Assembly (NCBI GenBank): GCA_016789785.1 | Contig: JAEUQE010000104.1 | Span: forward strand, 1 to 28,276 | Direction of reading: 5' to 3' | Length of the DNA: 28,276 nt | DNA from: Bryobacterales bacterium | GTDB lineage: Bacteria > Acidobacteriota > Terriglobia > Bryobacterales > Bryobacteraceae | Shown here: positions 7,909-16,102 of the stretch, piece after piece | Numbering within the stretch: the first letter of the stretch is position 1 | Layout of the letters: every line of letters begins with the position of its first letter | Position numbers and translations under genes: made by a program | Notes under the pieces: model-generated | Database searches by the model: none | Seen by the model: only the letters and a program-made list of their open reading frames with translations | Told to the model about the DNA's origin: nothing

Positions 7909-10900
7909 TCACGCGGTCGCGAGCCCTTGGGCACCGAAGATCATGTGGCCGGAGACAAGTGGGCTGACACGTGCACCGGGCAGGATGATGCCGGCGAGAT
8001 TGAGCGGGTCGGCGTTGGGAACGGAGAGCGCTTCTGACGGCTCTTCGGCGGACCGGCGCATCGAACGAAGTAAGTCGACCGCTTCGGGCCTTGCGAATTG
8101 CTCTCCCGTAAAGCCGGCTACGAACCTGCCGCCGCGGATTTCGCCCTGTGCCTCCATGCGCCGCAACACGGGCAGCAGGTTGCGCCAGGGAGGCGAGAGT
8201 GTCTCGCGGGCGAGTAAGTCGCGGAATAACACACCCCAGCGCTCGAGTAACTGGCGCGCGAACGCTTCGGCACGCGGAGCCTCAGCGGTGTCAGGGTGGC
8301 GCAGGATGGCCCAACGGCCAGCCGCATGGCGGGGACGTCCGCGCTTGCCGCGACCCTCGCCACGGCGCCGCTTGGGATCGGTGAGTGCGCGCAGATTTTC
8401 GAAACCATCGGCCGTCACCACGCCGGCCGCGGCCAACTCCCACAATCCGTCCTCCACTTCGCTGGGCAGACGGTGGGTCGCGCGCACGAGGTCGCCGAAG
8501 AAGCTGGCTCCGTGTTGCTGCAAGACGGCTACGATCTCCTGAGCCGCGTGGCTCAACGCTGGCGTTTCGGCGGGGACCGTCAACCAGTCCGCATCTTCGC
8601 GACGGAAGATCGCGATGGGCGCGACGCGCGTCGGGCGGATCTCCCTGGCCGAAGATGGCGAGAGTCTGCCCCACATCACTTCGCCTGACAGGCACAGTTC
8701 GTCAAGCATGTGCGGCTGATAGCGATGGATGCGGCGGGCGAGGATTTGCGGCTCCCAGGATGCGGCCGCGATCTCATAGCCCTGCAACTGGCGGATCACT
8801 TGAAGCACGCCATCGGCGCCATGAAGCTGACTGCCGGGAGTGAGGTGATGCCAGCGGCAGAGGAAGCGGTAGAACTGAAGAGTAGTGACGGGCTCGATCT
8901 CACGGCGCAGACGCCCGAGCGTGAGCCGGTGAATTCGCGCCAGGATGCGGCGATTGCACCATTCTTCTTCGCCCGATGCCGTGAACTTGCCACGGAGAAC
9001 CTGTCCCTGGCCTTCGAGCGTAGCGAGCGCGATATCGATTTCTTGAAGTGGGAAGGCGAGCTTGGCCGCGAGGGACCCGGCCGTGACAGGACCCAGACAC
9101 TCCATCCAGCCGCGAACAGTGGCGAGTGTATCGTGGAACTGATCGAGCTTTTCCGTCGCGATCCAGAAGCTGGCGTCACCACGATAGCGCGTGCAGGCAC
9201 GGTTCCCGAGCTGTTGATGCCATTCACTCCACTCCGATACCGGTGGAAGCGAGATCAACGTAAGCAGAGCATCGTGCAGTTCATCCGCATCCCGCGGCTC
9301 AGGCCATACTTCGGCCGAGATCTCAGCGATCGCCGCGGGATCGAGAATACCCGCGCCCGCGAATTCGGCAGGCAAGGTGCGGCGCAACTGTACGGCCCGC
9401 GCGCGGCGCTCTTCGAGCGGCGCGTCGTCCAGGAATGCGTAGGGATTCGCATTCAGAATCTCATGACAGAAGGGCGACGGCATGGCGGTGTCGATCGAGA
9501 CCGTGCGAATCCCGCCGGATTCGATATCTTCCAGGATGCGGCGCAGACCGTCGACATCCATTGCTTCGCGGAGGCAATTGTCGATGGTCTCGCGGACGAG
9601 CGGATGATCCGGAATGCGGATGGGGCCGCTGAGGTTCTCGGCGCACGCCACCTGATCGGGGAAGACGGCGGCCAGCAAGTCGTCAGAGAGAATTCGCTGG
9701 ATCGGCGCGGGTGTGCGTTTGCCTGCACGCGCGCGCAACACGGCAAGTGCGCGCGTCGCATTCCAACGCCAGCGTGCGCCGAACATCGGAGAGGCGAGCA
9801 TCGCTTGCGTCAATGTGTCTACCAGTGAATCCGGCCGGACGAAGCTGAACACGAGTTCGAGAGGGAAGCTGTGTTGCTCAGCGAGCGAGATGACGATGCC
9901 GTTGTCGGTTGCGGCGGCCTGAAGTTCGAAGTTGAATGTGCGGCAGAAGCGCTTACGCAGGGCGAGGCCCCAGGCCCGGTTGATGCGCGCGCCGAAAGGC
10001 GAATGCAAAATCAGTTGCATGCCACCGGCTTCATCAAAGAAACGTTCGGCAACGATGGTGGTGGTGGTGGGCAACGCGCCGAGTGCCGCGATGCCGCTAC
10101 GAACATAGCTGAGGGCTTGCGAATGCGCGGATGCGTCGAGGCCAATTGCGGCACCGGCCTGGCTGGCGAGCAGCTCCCGAACCCGGGATACCTGCGCCGA
10201 AAGCTCCACGGAGCGGCCAGGCGCTTCGCCAAACCAGAATGGGATCGAGGGCGCAGCGCCTTGCGCATCTTCGACCCGAACGCGCCCCGCTTCCACGCGT
10301 CGAATGCGCCAGGAATGGGTGCCGAGCAGGAACACGTCTCCGGCCATGCTTTCGACGGCGAAGTCTTCATCCACGGTGCCGACCTGCTTGCCTTCGGGCT
10401 CAACAATGACGGAGTAGTTGCCGTTTTCGGGAATGGCGCCCCCTGCCGTGATGGCGGCAAGACGTGCGTTGCGGCGGCCCTTCACGACATGGTTCACCCG
10501 GTCGCGATGCAGATAGGCCTGACTGCGGCCGCGTTGTGTGGTGATGCCTTCGGAAAGGATTTCGAGGATGGCGTCGAAGTCCGCGTGGGAGAGATTGCGA
10601 TAGGGATAGGCGCCGCGGCACATCGCGAAGAGAGCGTCTTCACTCCAGGTGTCCGTTGCGGCGGAGGCGACGATCTGCTGAGCGAGGATGTCGAGCGCGT
10701 TGGTGGGAATCGCAATGCGCTCCAGCTCGCCGGCCGCGATACCTGAGATGAGTGCCGCGCATTCGATGAGTTCATCGCGCGTGGTGGGGAACAGGCGGCC
10801 TTTCGGCTGCGCGCCCACCCAGTGTCCTGACCGTCCGACGCGTTGCAAAGTGGCCGAGAAGGAGCGAGGCGAGCCGATCTGGCAGACGAGATCGACGGTG

Positions 10901-11898
10901 CCGATATCGATGCCGAGTTCGAGCGATGCGGTCGCGACCACTGCTTTCAGTTCGCCTCGCTTCAATCGCGATTCCGCTTCATGCCGCAGCGCGCGCGACA
11001 GGCTGCCGTGGTGGGGCAGCACGTGCTCCTTGCCGATGCGTTCGCTCAACGCGTGAGAGACGCGCTCCGCAAGCCGGCGGGTATTGACGAAGACGAGCGT
11101 GGTGCGATTGGACTGAATGTGCGTAGCGATGCGATCGTAGATCTCGGCCCAAATCTCGTTGGTCGCTACAGGGCCGAGTTCGTCATTCGGGATCTCCACT
11201 TGAAGGTCGATTGCACGGCGATAGGAAGCATCGACGATGCGCGTGGCGGGTCCGAGATAGGCGGCTACTTCTTCCAGTGGCTTCACAGTCGCCGATAAGC
11301 CGATTCGTTGGGCGCGCGTGCCGGTGAGTGCGTCGAGACGCGCAAGTGAGAGCGCCTGGTGCGAGCCGCGTTTGTCGCCGGCAATGGCGTGAATCTCATC
11401 GACGATGACTGTGCGAACGCTGCGCAGCATGTTGCGCGAGCGTTCGGCGGTGAGTAGGATGTAGAGCGATTCCGGCGTGGTGACGAGGATGTGCGGCGGC
11501 TTGCGTCCGATTTGCTGGCGTTCCCACGCCGGTGTGTCGCCCGTGCGGACTGCAGTGCGGATCGCCGCGGGATCAAGCCCATGTTCGCGCGCGAGTGCGG
11601 TCAGTTCGGCGAGCGGTGCTTCGAGATTGCGATGCACATCGTTGCTGAGCGCCTTGAGCGGTGAGATGTAGAGGACTTGTGTGGCGTCGGGCAACTGGTG
11701 CGCGAGGGCCTGCCGCAGGAGCGAGTCCAGGCAGATGAGAAAGGCAGCGAGTGTCTTGCCGGAGCCCGTTGGCGCGGCGATCAAAGCGTCGGCGCCCGTG
11801 GCGATGATGGACCAGCCCTGCATTTGCGGAGGCGTGGGCAGGCGGAACCGGGATTCGAACCAGCCGGCAACCAAAGGATGTAACTGAGGGATCGGCAC
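7909..11898 (-). CDS. lhr: Lhr-family ATP-dependent DNA helicase, full length
   Basis: A 1329-residue superfamily-2 helicase of the Lhr (large helicase-related) family, cytoplasmic and implicated in DNA repair. Visible motifs are Walker A APTGSGKT (42-49), TPESL (about 141-145), DEIH (167-170), LSATVK (201-206), SLELGIDIG (about 325-333) and motif VI QRVGRSGH (352-359). The Lhr-core winged-helix and associated domains follow, then a long C-terminal region as in E. coli Lhr (about 1538 aa); shorter bacterial relatives lack it. In E. coli the C-terminal part has been reported to have uracil-DNA glycosylase activity; whether this holds here cannot be told. I chose GTG 11898 because the domain begins there (VPIPQLHPLVAGWF) and a GGGAGAG ribosome site lies 7 bases upstream. 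Its 3' end is followed by a duplicated copy of itself. It is divergent from the zinc-ribbon cassette. Confidence 0.95.
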   Translation of the reverse strand: MPIPQLHPLVAGWFESRFRLPTPPQMQGWSIIATGADALIAAPTGSGKTLAAFLICLDSLLRQALAHQLPDATQVLYISPLKALSNDVHRNLEAPLAELTALAREHGLDPAAIRTAVRTGDTPAWERQQIGRKPPHILVTTPESLYILLTAERSRNMLRSVRTVIVDEIHAIAGDKRGSHQALSLARLDALTGTRAQRIGLSATVKPLEEVAAYLGPATRIVDASYRRAIDLQVEIPNDELGPVATNEIWAEIYDRIATHIQSNRTTLVFVNTRRLAERVSHALSERIGKEHVLPHHGSLSRALRHEAESRLKRGELKAVVATASLELGIDIGTVDLVCQIGSPRSFSATLQRVGRSGHWVGAQPKGRLFPTTRDELIECAALISGIAAGELERIAIPTNALDILAQQIVASAATDTWSEDALFAMCRGAYPYRNLSHADFDAILEILSEGITTQRGRSQAYLHRDRVNHVVKGRRNARLAAITAGGAIPENGNYSVIVEPEGKQVGTVDEDFAVESMAGDVFLLGTHSWRIRRVEAGRVRVEDAQGAAPSIPFWFGEAPGRSVELSAQVSRVRELLASQAGAAIGLDASAHSQALSYVRSGIAALGALPTTTTIVAERFFDEAGGMQLILHSPFGARINRAWGLALRKRFCRTFNFELQAAATDNGIVISLAEQHSFPLELVFSFVRPDSLVDTLTQAMLASPMFGARWRWNATRALAVLRARAGKRTPAPIQRILSDDLLAAVFPDQVACAENLSGPIRIPDHPLVRETIDNCLREAMDVDGLRRILEDIESGGIRTVSIDTAMPSPFCHEILNANPYAFLDDAPLEERRARAVQLRRTLPAEFAGAGILDPAAIAEISAEVWPEPRDADELHDALLTLISLPPVSEWSEWHQQLGNRACTRYRGDASFWIATEKLDQFHDTLATVRGWMECLGPVTAGSLAAKLAFPLQEIDIALATLEGQGQVLRGKFTASGEEEWCNRRILARIHRLTLGRLRREIEPVTTLQFYRFLCRWHHLTPGSQLHGADGVLQVIRQLQGYEIAAASWEPQILARRIHRYQPHMLDELCLSGEVMWGRLSPSSAREIRPTRVAPIAIFRREDADWLTVPAETPALSHAAQEIVAVLQQHGASFFGDLVRATHRLPSEVEDGLWELAAAGVVTADGFENLRALTDPKRRRGEGRGKRGRPRHAAGRWAILRHPDTAEAPRAEAFARQLLERWGVLFRDLLARETLSPPWRNLLPVLRRMEAQGEIRGGRFVAGFTGEQFARPEAVDLLRSMRRSAEEPSEALSVPNADPLNLAGIILPGARVSPLVSGHMIFGAQGLATA

Positions 11899-11982
11899 GC
11901 AGGGTCTCTCCCAAATTGTAGGCACGTTGTGCGCGATGGAGTAGCGACTCGCGGTACGATCGTGAGGAGACGAGGAGATTTC

Positions 11983-12339
11983 GTGCCGAGAGTACCCATT
12001 ACGGTGATGGGATTTCAATGTGCCGAGTGTTCGCACGAGTGGATTCCAAGGACTCCTTCTGAAACTCCAGCGTTTTGCCCTGCGTGCAAGAGCGTGAACT
12101 GGGACCTTTCGAGGAGTCCGCGACTGACCACCTATGAAGAGTTCCGTGACCGGGTGTGTCAGGTGCTGGAGGGTTCGGGCCCACTAACCTGGACCGAGAT
12201 CCGAACGAGGGCCAAGCTTCCACAGAGACTGCCCAACAATCTCTGGGTTCGCCGCCTTGAAGAAGAGATTGGACTGAAGCGCTACAAAGACTCCTACGGG
12301 ATTTTTCAGTGGCGAATTGAGTGCGGGCGAATAGAATAG
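11983..12339 (+). CDS. Small zinc-ribbon plus winged-helix DNA-binding-like protein
   Basis: A 118-residue protein. Residues 13-35 form a treble-clef or rubredoxin-like zinc ribbon: Cys13-x2-Cys16 and Cys32-x2-Cys35, in the context CAECSHEWIPR and FCPACKSVNWD. This resembles small archaeal and bacterial ribbons with the C..CGH.W.PR...CP.CKS..W pattern. Residues ~48-112 look like a winged helix (helix TYEEFRDRVCQVLEGSG, then LTWTEIRTRAKLP as a likely recognition region, then a wing near YGIFQWRI). Nucleic-acid binding is inferred. GTG 11983 is chosen because GAGGAG stands 5 bases before it; ATG 12007 would also keep the ribbon. The next gene starts 4 bases after it ends, so they are very likely one transcript. 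Possibly it regulates the cassette. Confidence 0.8.
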   Translation: MPRVPITVMGFQCAECSHEWIPRTPSETPAFCPACKSVNWDLSRSPRLTTYEEFRDRVCQVLEGSGPLTWTEIRTRAKLPQRLPNNLWVRRLEEEIGLKRYKDSYGIFQWRIECGRIE

Positions 12340-12343
12340 TTCT

Positions 12344-12865
12344 ATGTCCGGCTCCAGTCACCTTTCGTTACCAAGCGCGCCTGCTCGGGAGCAACTGGCG
12401 AAGAAGTGTTCATGGAATGGAGCGCGTTCGGCCGAAAAGGCCGATTTTTTCACTCTCGGATACACGGGCCGGAAAACAGAGGAGATCATTCGCCTCCTGA
12501 AGGAGAATGGTGTTCGCACGTTGGTGGACATCCGGAAGAATGCAGTTAGCATGTACCGCCCAGAATTGAGCAAAGGGAATCTCGCCAGGCTGCTCGAGGA
12601 ACATGATCTTCTTTACGCCCACGTGCCGGATCTCGGAGTACCTCGTGATGTGAGAGCGAAGGCGATCGAAGCGGGCAGCCGTGAGGTGATCTGGCAGTGG
12701 TACGATCGCAACGTCGCTGGATCGATGCTCAGCCTCCATTTCTTTATGAACGGTTTTGAGCACCCCGTCGCGTTGATGTGCGCGGAATTGGATCCCCACG
12801 AGTGCCACCGGCATCGTCTGTCGTTGGCGCTGGAGGCACACGGCCTGAATAGCTTCGATCTGTGA
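12344..12865 (+). CDS. DUF488 domain protein
   Basis: A 173-residue protein; residues ~35-168 are a DUF488 domain. The diagnostic elements are FFTLGYTGR (36-43), VDIRKNAVS with Asp62 and Arg64, VPDLGVPRD (95-102), and the C-terminal block ALMCAELDPHECHRHRL with Cys146, Cys154, His155, Arg156 and His157. The biochemical activity of the family is not established to my knowledge. The conserved polar residues and the CHR motif suggest a small nucleic-acid- or nucleotide-related enzyme. The first ~30 residues are not conserved; the ATG at 12344 has no strong ribosome site, so translational coupling with the upstream gene (4-base gap) is likely. It belongs to the three-gene cassette. Confidence 0.85.
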   Translation: MSGSSHLSLPSAPAREQLAKKCSWNGARSAEKADFFTLGYTGRKTEEIIRLLKENGVRTLVDIRKNAVSMYRPELSKGNLARLLEEHDLLYAHVPDLGVPRDVRAKAIEAGSREVIWQWYDRNVAGSMLSLHFFMNGFEHPVALMCAELDPHECHRHRLSLALEAHGLNSFDL

Positions 12866-12894
12866 TTTAAGAGGTCAAGAGAGCTCTGATCGTC

Positions 12895-13653
12895 GTGCGA
12901 ACGTATCCGGTGCCCGACGCTCTCGCAATCGAGTCGTCGTGTACCGCGGCGATCACCGAACAGGGCGAGTGGCTGCGGTTGTTCCCGGTGCCATGGCGCT
13001 TGCTCGCCAAGGACCAGCGGTTTAGGAAGTACCAGTGGGTGGAAGTGAAAATCACAAAGGCGAAAGGGGATCCAAGGCGTGAGAGTTACCACATAAGTCC
13101 GGATGGTATTCGCATCCTGTCGAAATCCGTAGGCTCCGCGAACGCTTGGCAGGAGCGCAAGCGGATGGTGTCACCGTTGATGTCTCACTGCCTCTGCTGC
13201 CTTGTGAGGGAGCGTGATGCGCATCAGTACCCTACCCTGGGGATCTTCCGGCCGGCCACGATCACACGCTTTCGAATAACTCCCGCGGAGCCAGCAGGTT
13301 GGACTCAATCGGAACTAGAAAAGCTTAGGCAGTATCATTTATTCGCAGATGCACCTCAGCATGAACTGGAGAAGATCCCGTTCGTCTTCCGCTACGAGTT
13401 CCGGTGCGACGAGACCGATTGTCGTGGACATTCGCTGATGTGCACTGACTGGGAGTTGGGCCAGTCTTACAGGAAGTGGAGACAGATTTACGGGGATCAG
13501 TGGGAGAGCGCATTTCGGGAGAAGTACCAGAGGCAGATGATTGAGGAGAACGATACTCACTTCTTCGTTGGCACGGTATCGAGCCACCCAAGCAAGTGGA
13601 TCATCATCGGGCTCTTCTATCCTCCGAAAGACCCACAAGGCTTGCTGTTCTAG
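12895..13653 (+). CDS. Unrecognised protein with CxxxxCxxHxxxC-DWE motif, DUF488 neighbour
   Basis: A 252-residue soluble protein I cannot assign to a named domain. Visible features: an N-terminal VRTYPVP strand followed by SCTAAITEQGEWLRLFPVPW (about residues 15-34), a FRKYQWVEV segment, ESYHI, a SHCLCCLVRERD block (98-108) followed by LGIFRP, and a striking Cys/His cluster Cys171-x4-Cys176-x2-His179-x3-Cys183 leading into Asp185-Trp186-Glu187. The C terminus has FFVGTVSSHPSKWIIIGLFY (223-242). From memory, similar proteins occur beside DUF488 genes in many bacteria, but the role is unknown to me. The GTG start at 12895 is uncertain: the frame upstream to the stop at 12868 reads KRALIVV, which looks like part of the first beta strand, and offers only CTG 12886 as an alternative start. 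Metal binding is likely; nuclease activity is only possible. Confidence 0.75.
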   Translation: MRTYPVPDALAIESSCTAAITEQGEWLRLFPVPWRLLAKDQRFRKYQWVEVKITKAKGDPRRESYHISPDGIRILSKSVGSANAWQERKRMVSPLMSHCLCCLVRERDAHQYPTLGIFRPATITRFRITPAEPAGWTQSELEKLRQYHLFADAPQHELEKIPFVFRYEFRCDETDCRGHSLMCTDWELGQSYRKWRQIYGDQWESAFREKYQRQMIEENDTHFFVGTVSSHPSKWIIIGLFYPPKDPQGLLF

Positions 13654-13680
13654 GTCATGATCCTACGCCCGCGGCTCGCG

Positions 13681-13686
13681 TATAAT
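13681..13686 (+). promoter_or_regulatory. Candidate -10 box before Gfo/Idh gene
   Basis: A perfect TATAAT stands 41 bases before the ATG at 13727, in the short gap after the DUF488 cassette. No good -35 lies 16-18 bases upstream (TGATCC at most), so this is a weak call. A GGAGAG ribosome site precedes the ATG by about 10 bases. Confidence 0.45.
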
Positions 13687-13726
13687 TGCCCTCAGTATTG
13701 AGAAGACAACTGGAGAGTGAGCAACC

Positions 13727-15004
13727 ATGAACCGGCGTACGTTTCTTCTTGGAGTGCCCGCGGCATCCGCGGTGATGACCCACAAGGCGGTTGCGGCAAG
13801 CGACACCGTAAACCTAGCGATTATTGGCGTCCGGGGACGGGGACGATCCATCGGCGGATCCCTTGCATCGATTCCGGGCGCGAACATCGCGGCGCTGTGC
13901 GATGTGGATGACGCTTCGTATGGTGTTGGCGCGAAAGCGGTGGAGGCGAAGCTCGGCAAGCGGCCGCCGCATGTCAAAGATCTGCGGCGCTGTCTGGACG
14001 ACAAGTCGATTGATGCCGTTGTGGTCGCGACGCCGGACCACTGGCATGTTCCGGCGGCGCTTCTTGCGTTGAGCGCTGGCAAAGATGTGTACGTGGAGAA
14101 GCCACTCTCACACAACCTGCACGAAGGCCGGCTTCTGTTGGACGCGACCCGGAAGCTGAAACGAGTGGTGCAAGTGGGCATACAATCCCGGAGCCGTCCC
14201 TCCACGCAACGGGCGATTGAGGTGGTCCGATCGGGCAAGATCGGAAAGGTACTGATGGCGAAGGCGTGGAACGTGCAACTCCGCAAGAACATCGGGCACA
14301 AGGAAGATGCGCCCGTGCCGGCCGGAATTGATTTCGACACGTGGACCGGACCCGCGCTGATGCTCCCCTATAACGAGAACCGCTATCACTACAACTGGCA
14401 CTGGCATTGGAATTACGGCACCGGTGACATGGGCAATGACGGGGTGCACCAGCTCGATATGGCGCGCTGGGCGCTCGACGTCGACGTGCCGCAGCGCGTA
14501 ACGGGCACAGGTCGCAAGCTCTTCTTTGATGATGATCAGCAGACGCCCGATACGATGAACATCAACTTCGAGTTTAAGGACAAGATGCTGATGTTTGAGA
14601 TGCGGATCTGGACTCCGTACGGGATGGAGGGGCAGGAGAACGGCGTTGGGATCTATGGCTCGAACGGCATGGTGCATATCGGCCGGTGGACGGGGCCCTG
14701 GGGCTATCGCGTCTATGACACAAAGGGCAACCTGGTGGACGATCAGTCGAACGGCGGCGATGGGTCCGACGCGCAGCACTTGTCGAACTTCCTCGCTTGT
14801 GTGAAGTCGCGTCAGCAGCCGAATGCGCCTGTTGAGATGGGCCATGCTTCGACGACTCTATGCCATCTGGGGAATATCGTCGCTCGCACGGGGCGGGCGC
14901 TTGCTTTCGACGGCGTGAAGGAGACGATCACTGGCGATCCGGAAGCCAGTGCGTTGTTGCGGCGGAAGTACCGGCAGCATTGGTCGACACCGAAAGGGGC
15001 TTGA
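13727..15004 (+). CDS. Tat-exported Gfo/Idh/MocA family oxidoreductase
   Basis: A 425-residue NAD(P)-dependent oxidoreductase. It begins with a twin-arginine signal (MNRRTFLLG) and a hydrophobic Ala-rich stretch to about residue 24, so it is probably exported folded with its cofactor. The Rossmann fold starts at VNLAIIGVRGRGRSIG (about 28-43), the family's KDVYVEKPLSHN motif holds Glu124-Lys125-Pro126, and GDMGNDGVHQLDMARWAL supplies the usual active-site Asp/His segment. Members oxidise or reduce a sugar or sugar acid; the substrate is not evident. Its stop is followed directly by the GTG of the next gene, which carries its own Tat signal, so the pair is co-expressed and probably acts on the same carbohydrate. 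This arrangement is common in carbohydrate-degrading Acidobacteriota and Planctomycetota. Confidence 0.92.
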   Translation: MNRRTFLLGVPAASAVMTHKAVAASDTVNLAIIGVRGRGRSIGGSLASIPGANIAALCDVDDASYGVGAKAVEAKLGKRPPHVKDLRRCLDDKSIDAVVVATPDHWHVPAALLALSAGKDVYVEKPLSHNLHEGRLLLDATRKLKRVVQVGIQSRSRPSTQRAIEVVRSGKIGKVLMAKAWNVQLRKNIGHKEDAPVPAGIDFDTWTGPALMLPYNENRYHYNWHWHWNYGTGDMGNDGVHQLDMARWALDVDVPQRVTGTGRKLFFDDDQQTPDTMNINFEFKDKMLMFEMRIWTPYGMEGQENGVGIYGSNGMVHIGRWTGPWGYRVYDTKGNLVDDQSNGGDGSDAQHLSNFLACVKSRQQPNAPVEMGHASTTLCHLGNIVARTGRALAFDGVKETITGDPEASALLRRKYRQHWSTPKGA

Positions 15005-15958
15005 GTGAACAGGCGTATCTTTCTTGCTGGCGGCGCCGCGGCCGTGTCTACGTTTGCTGCCTCCGAATCCTCGGCGATCACGTTTCGCGAGAGCGAAGGC
15101 AAGGTGGATGTTCTCGCCGGCGGCCAGCCGCTGACCGCGTTTCATTACGGCGCGAAATGGGACAAGCCGTTTCTGCATCCGATTCGTACGGCCGGCGGGA
15201 AGGTGATCTCGCGCGGTTATCCGGTGGATCCGATGCCGGGCGATTCGCAGGATCACCAGTGGCATCGGGGTATCTGGTGGGGCCATGGCGACATCAACAA
15301 GCACGACTTCTGGCGAGAGCAAGGACGTGACAAGACGAGTGTTCTTCAAGTGAAGGGCAAGCCGAAGTTGCGCGCCATCGCGTCAATGCTGGAGGCGCAG
15401 ATGGAGATGCGGATTCCCTCCGGCGAAGTGATCGGGTCGGTGGAGCAGCTTTATGGGTTTCAAAAGCTGGAGCGAGAGCTATGGATCACGACGACCCTTA
15501 CGATTGCAGCGGACCGGGGGCAGGCGCTGACGTTCGGCGACACCGACGACGGGGGCTTCGCGTTCCGCCTGAATGAATCGTTCCGGCAGGACAAAGGTGC
15601 GAGGCTGATCAACTCGGATGGTCTGGAGACGACGGAGAAGATCTGGGGCAAGGGTGCGCGGTGGATCGATTACTCGGCGAAGCTGGACGGCGAAGAGGTG
15701 GGCGTCGCTGTGTTCGATCATTCGAGCAACCTGCGGCATCCCACGGGTTGGCACGCGCGCGGCTACAGTCTGGCGGCGGCGAATCCATTCGCACTTGGAA
15801 GCTTTGCACGCGACAAGTCGCAACGCGGAGCCTACACATTGAAGGCGGGGGGGCGGCTGCGATTCCGCTACGCGCTGGTCGTCCATACGGGGGCGATCAA
15901 CTCCGAGTCGATCGAAGCGATGTACCGGCGGTACACCACCGCACGGCAGTTCAAGTAG
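15005..15958 (+). CDS. Tat-exported DUF6807 (PmoA-like) protein
   Basis: A 317-residue protein. The N terminus (MNRRIFLAGGAAAVSTFAA) is a twin-arginine type signal. The mature part matches the family annotated PmoA or DUF6807: GGQPLTAFHYGAKWDKPFLHP near the start, then the HQWHRGIWWGHGDINKHDFW block rich in His and Trp (about residues 82-102), FAFRLNESF, and HPTGWHARGYSL toward the end. The name PmoA in databases is a misnomer for these proteins; no methane oxidation is implied. It is thought to have a beta-sandwich fold and to work with sugar oxidoreductases, but no reaction is established. The GTG start directly follows the TGA of the preceding gene (15002-15004), with GAAAGGGG as ribosome site inside that gene. 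Last gene of a two-gene operon. Confidence 0.9.
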   Translation: MNRRIFLAGGAAAVSTFAASESSAITFRESEGKVDVLAGGQPLTAFHYGAKWDKPFLHPIRTAGGKVISRGYPVDPMPGDSQDHQWHRGIWWGHGDINKHDFWREQGRDKTSVLQVKGKPKLRAIASMLEAQMEMRIPSGEVIGSVEQLYGFQKLERELWITTTLTIAADRGQALTFGDTDDGGFAFRLNESFRQDKGARLINSDGLETTEKIWGKGARWIDYSAKLDGEEVGVAVFDHSSNLRHPTGWHARGYSLAAANPFALGSFARDKSQRGAYTLKAGGRLRFRYALVVHTGAINSESIEAMYRRYTTARQFK

Positions 15959-15999
15959 CCTGCTACTCAGACTGTTATTGTGTTGGACGATTGTGTGAC

Positions 16000-16027
16000 T
16001 TGGAGCTTTCGCGACGTCTGCTATAAT
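16000..16027 (+). promoter_or_regulatory. Candidate sigma-70 promoter of the CDP-sugar operon
   Basis: TTGGAG at 16000-16005 and a perfect TATAAT at 16022-16027, with a 16-base spacer, in the 144-base gap before rfbF. Transcription would start near 16034, giving a leader of about 70 bases before ATG 16103. A GAGGAGG run at 16055-16061 lies too far from that ATG to be its ribosome site and has no suitable in-frame start next to it. Confidence 0.6.
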
Positions 16028-16102
16028 CTTCAGCGTTCTTTGGACAATCGATGGTGAGGAGGATTGCGCGGGCTGGGAGCCGGTTGCAAAGCGCAAATCG
16101 AG

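Noticed and set aside
8710..9828. A 372-residue open frame on the plus strand
   Set aside because: Antisense to lhr, with no domain and no ribosome site that would support it.
10055..10075. GGTGGTGGTGG repeat
   Set aside because: It encodes a Thr run inside lhr in frame; a simple codon repeat, not a regulatory element.
16064..16102. Earlier TTG start for rfbF
   Set aside because: The 13 extra residues are not part of the family N terminus, and the GAGGAGG run ends almost at the TTG, too close to serve it.
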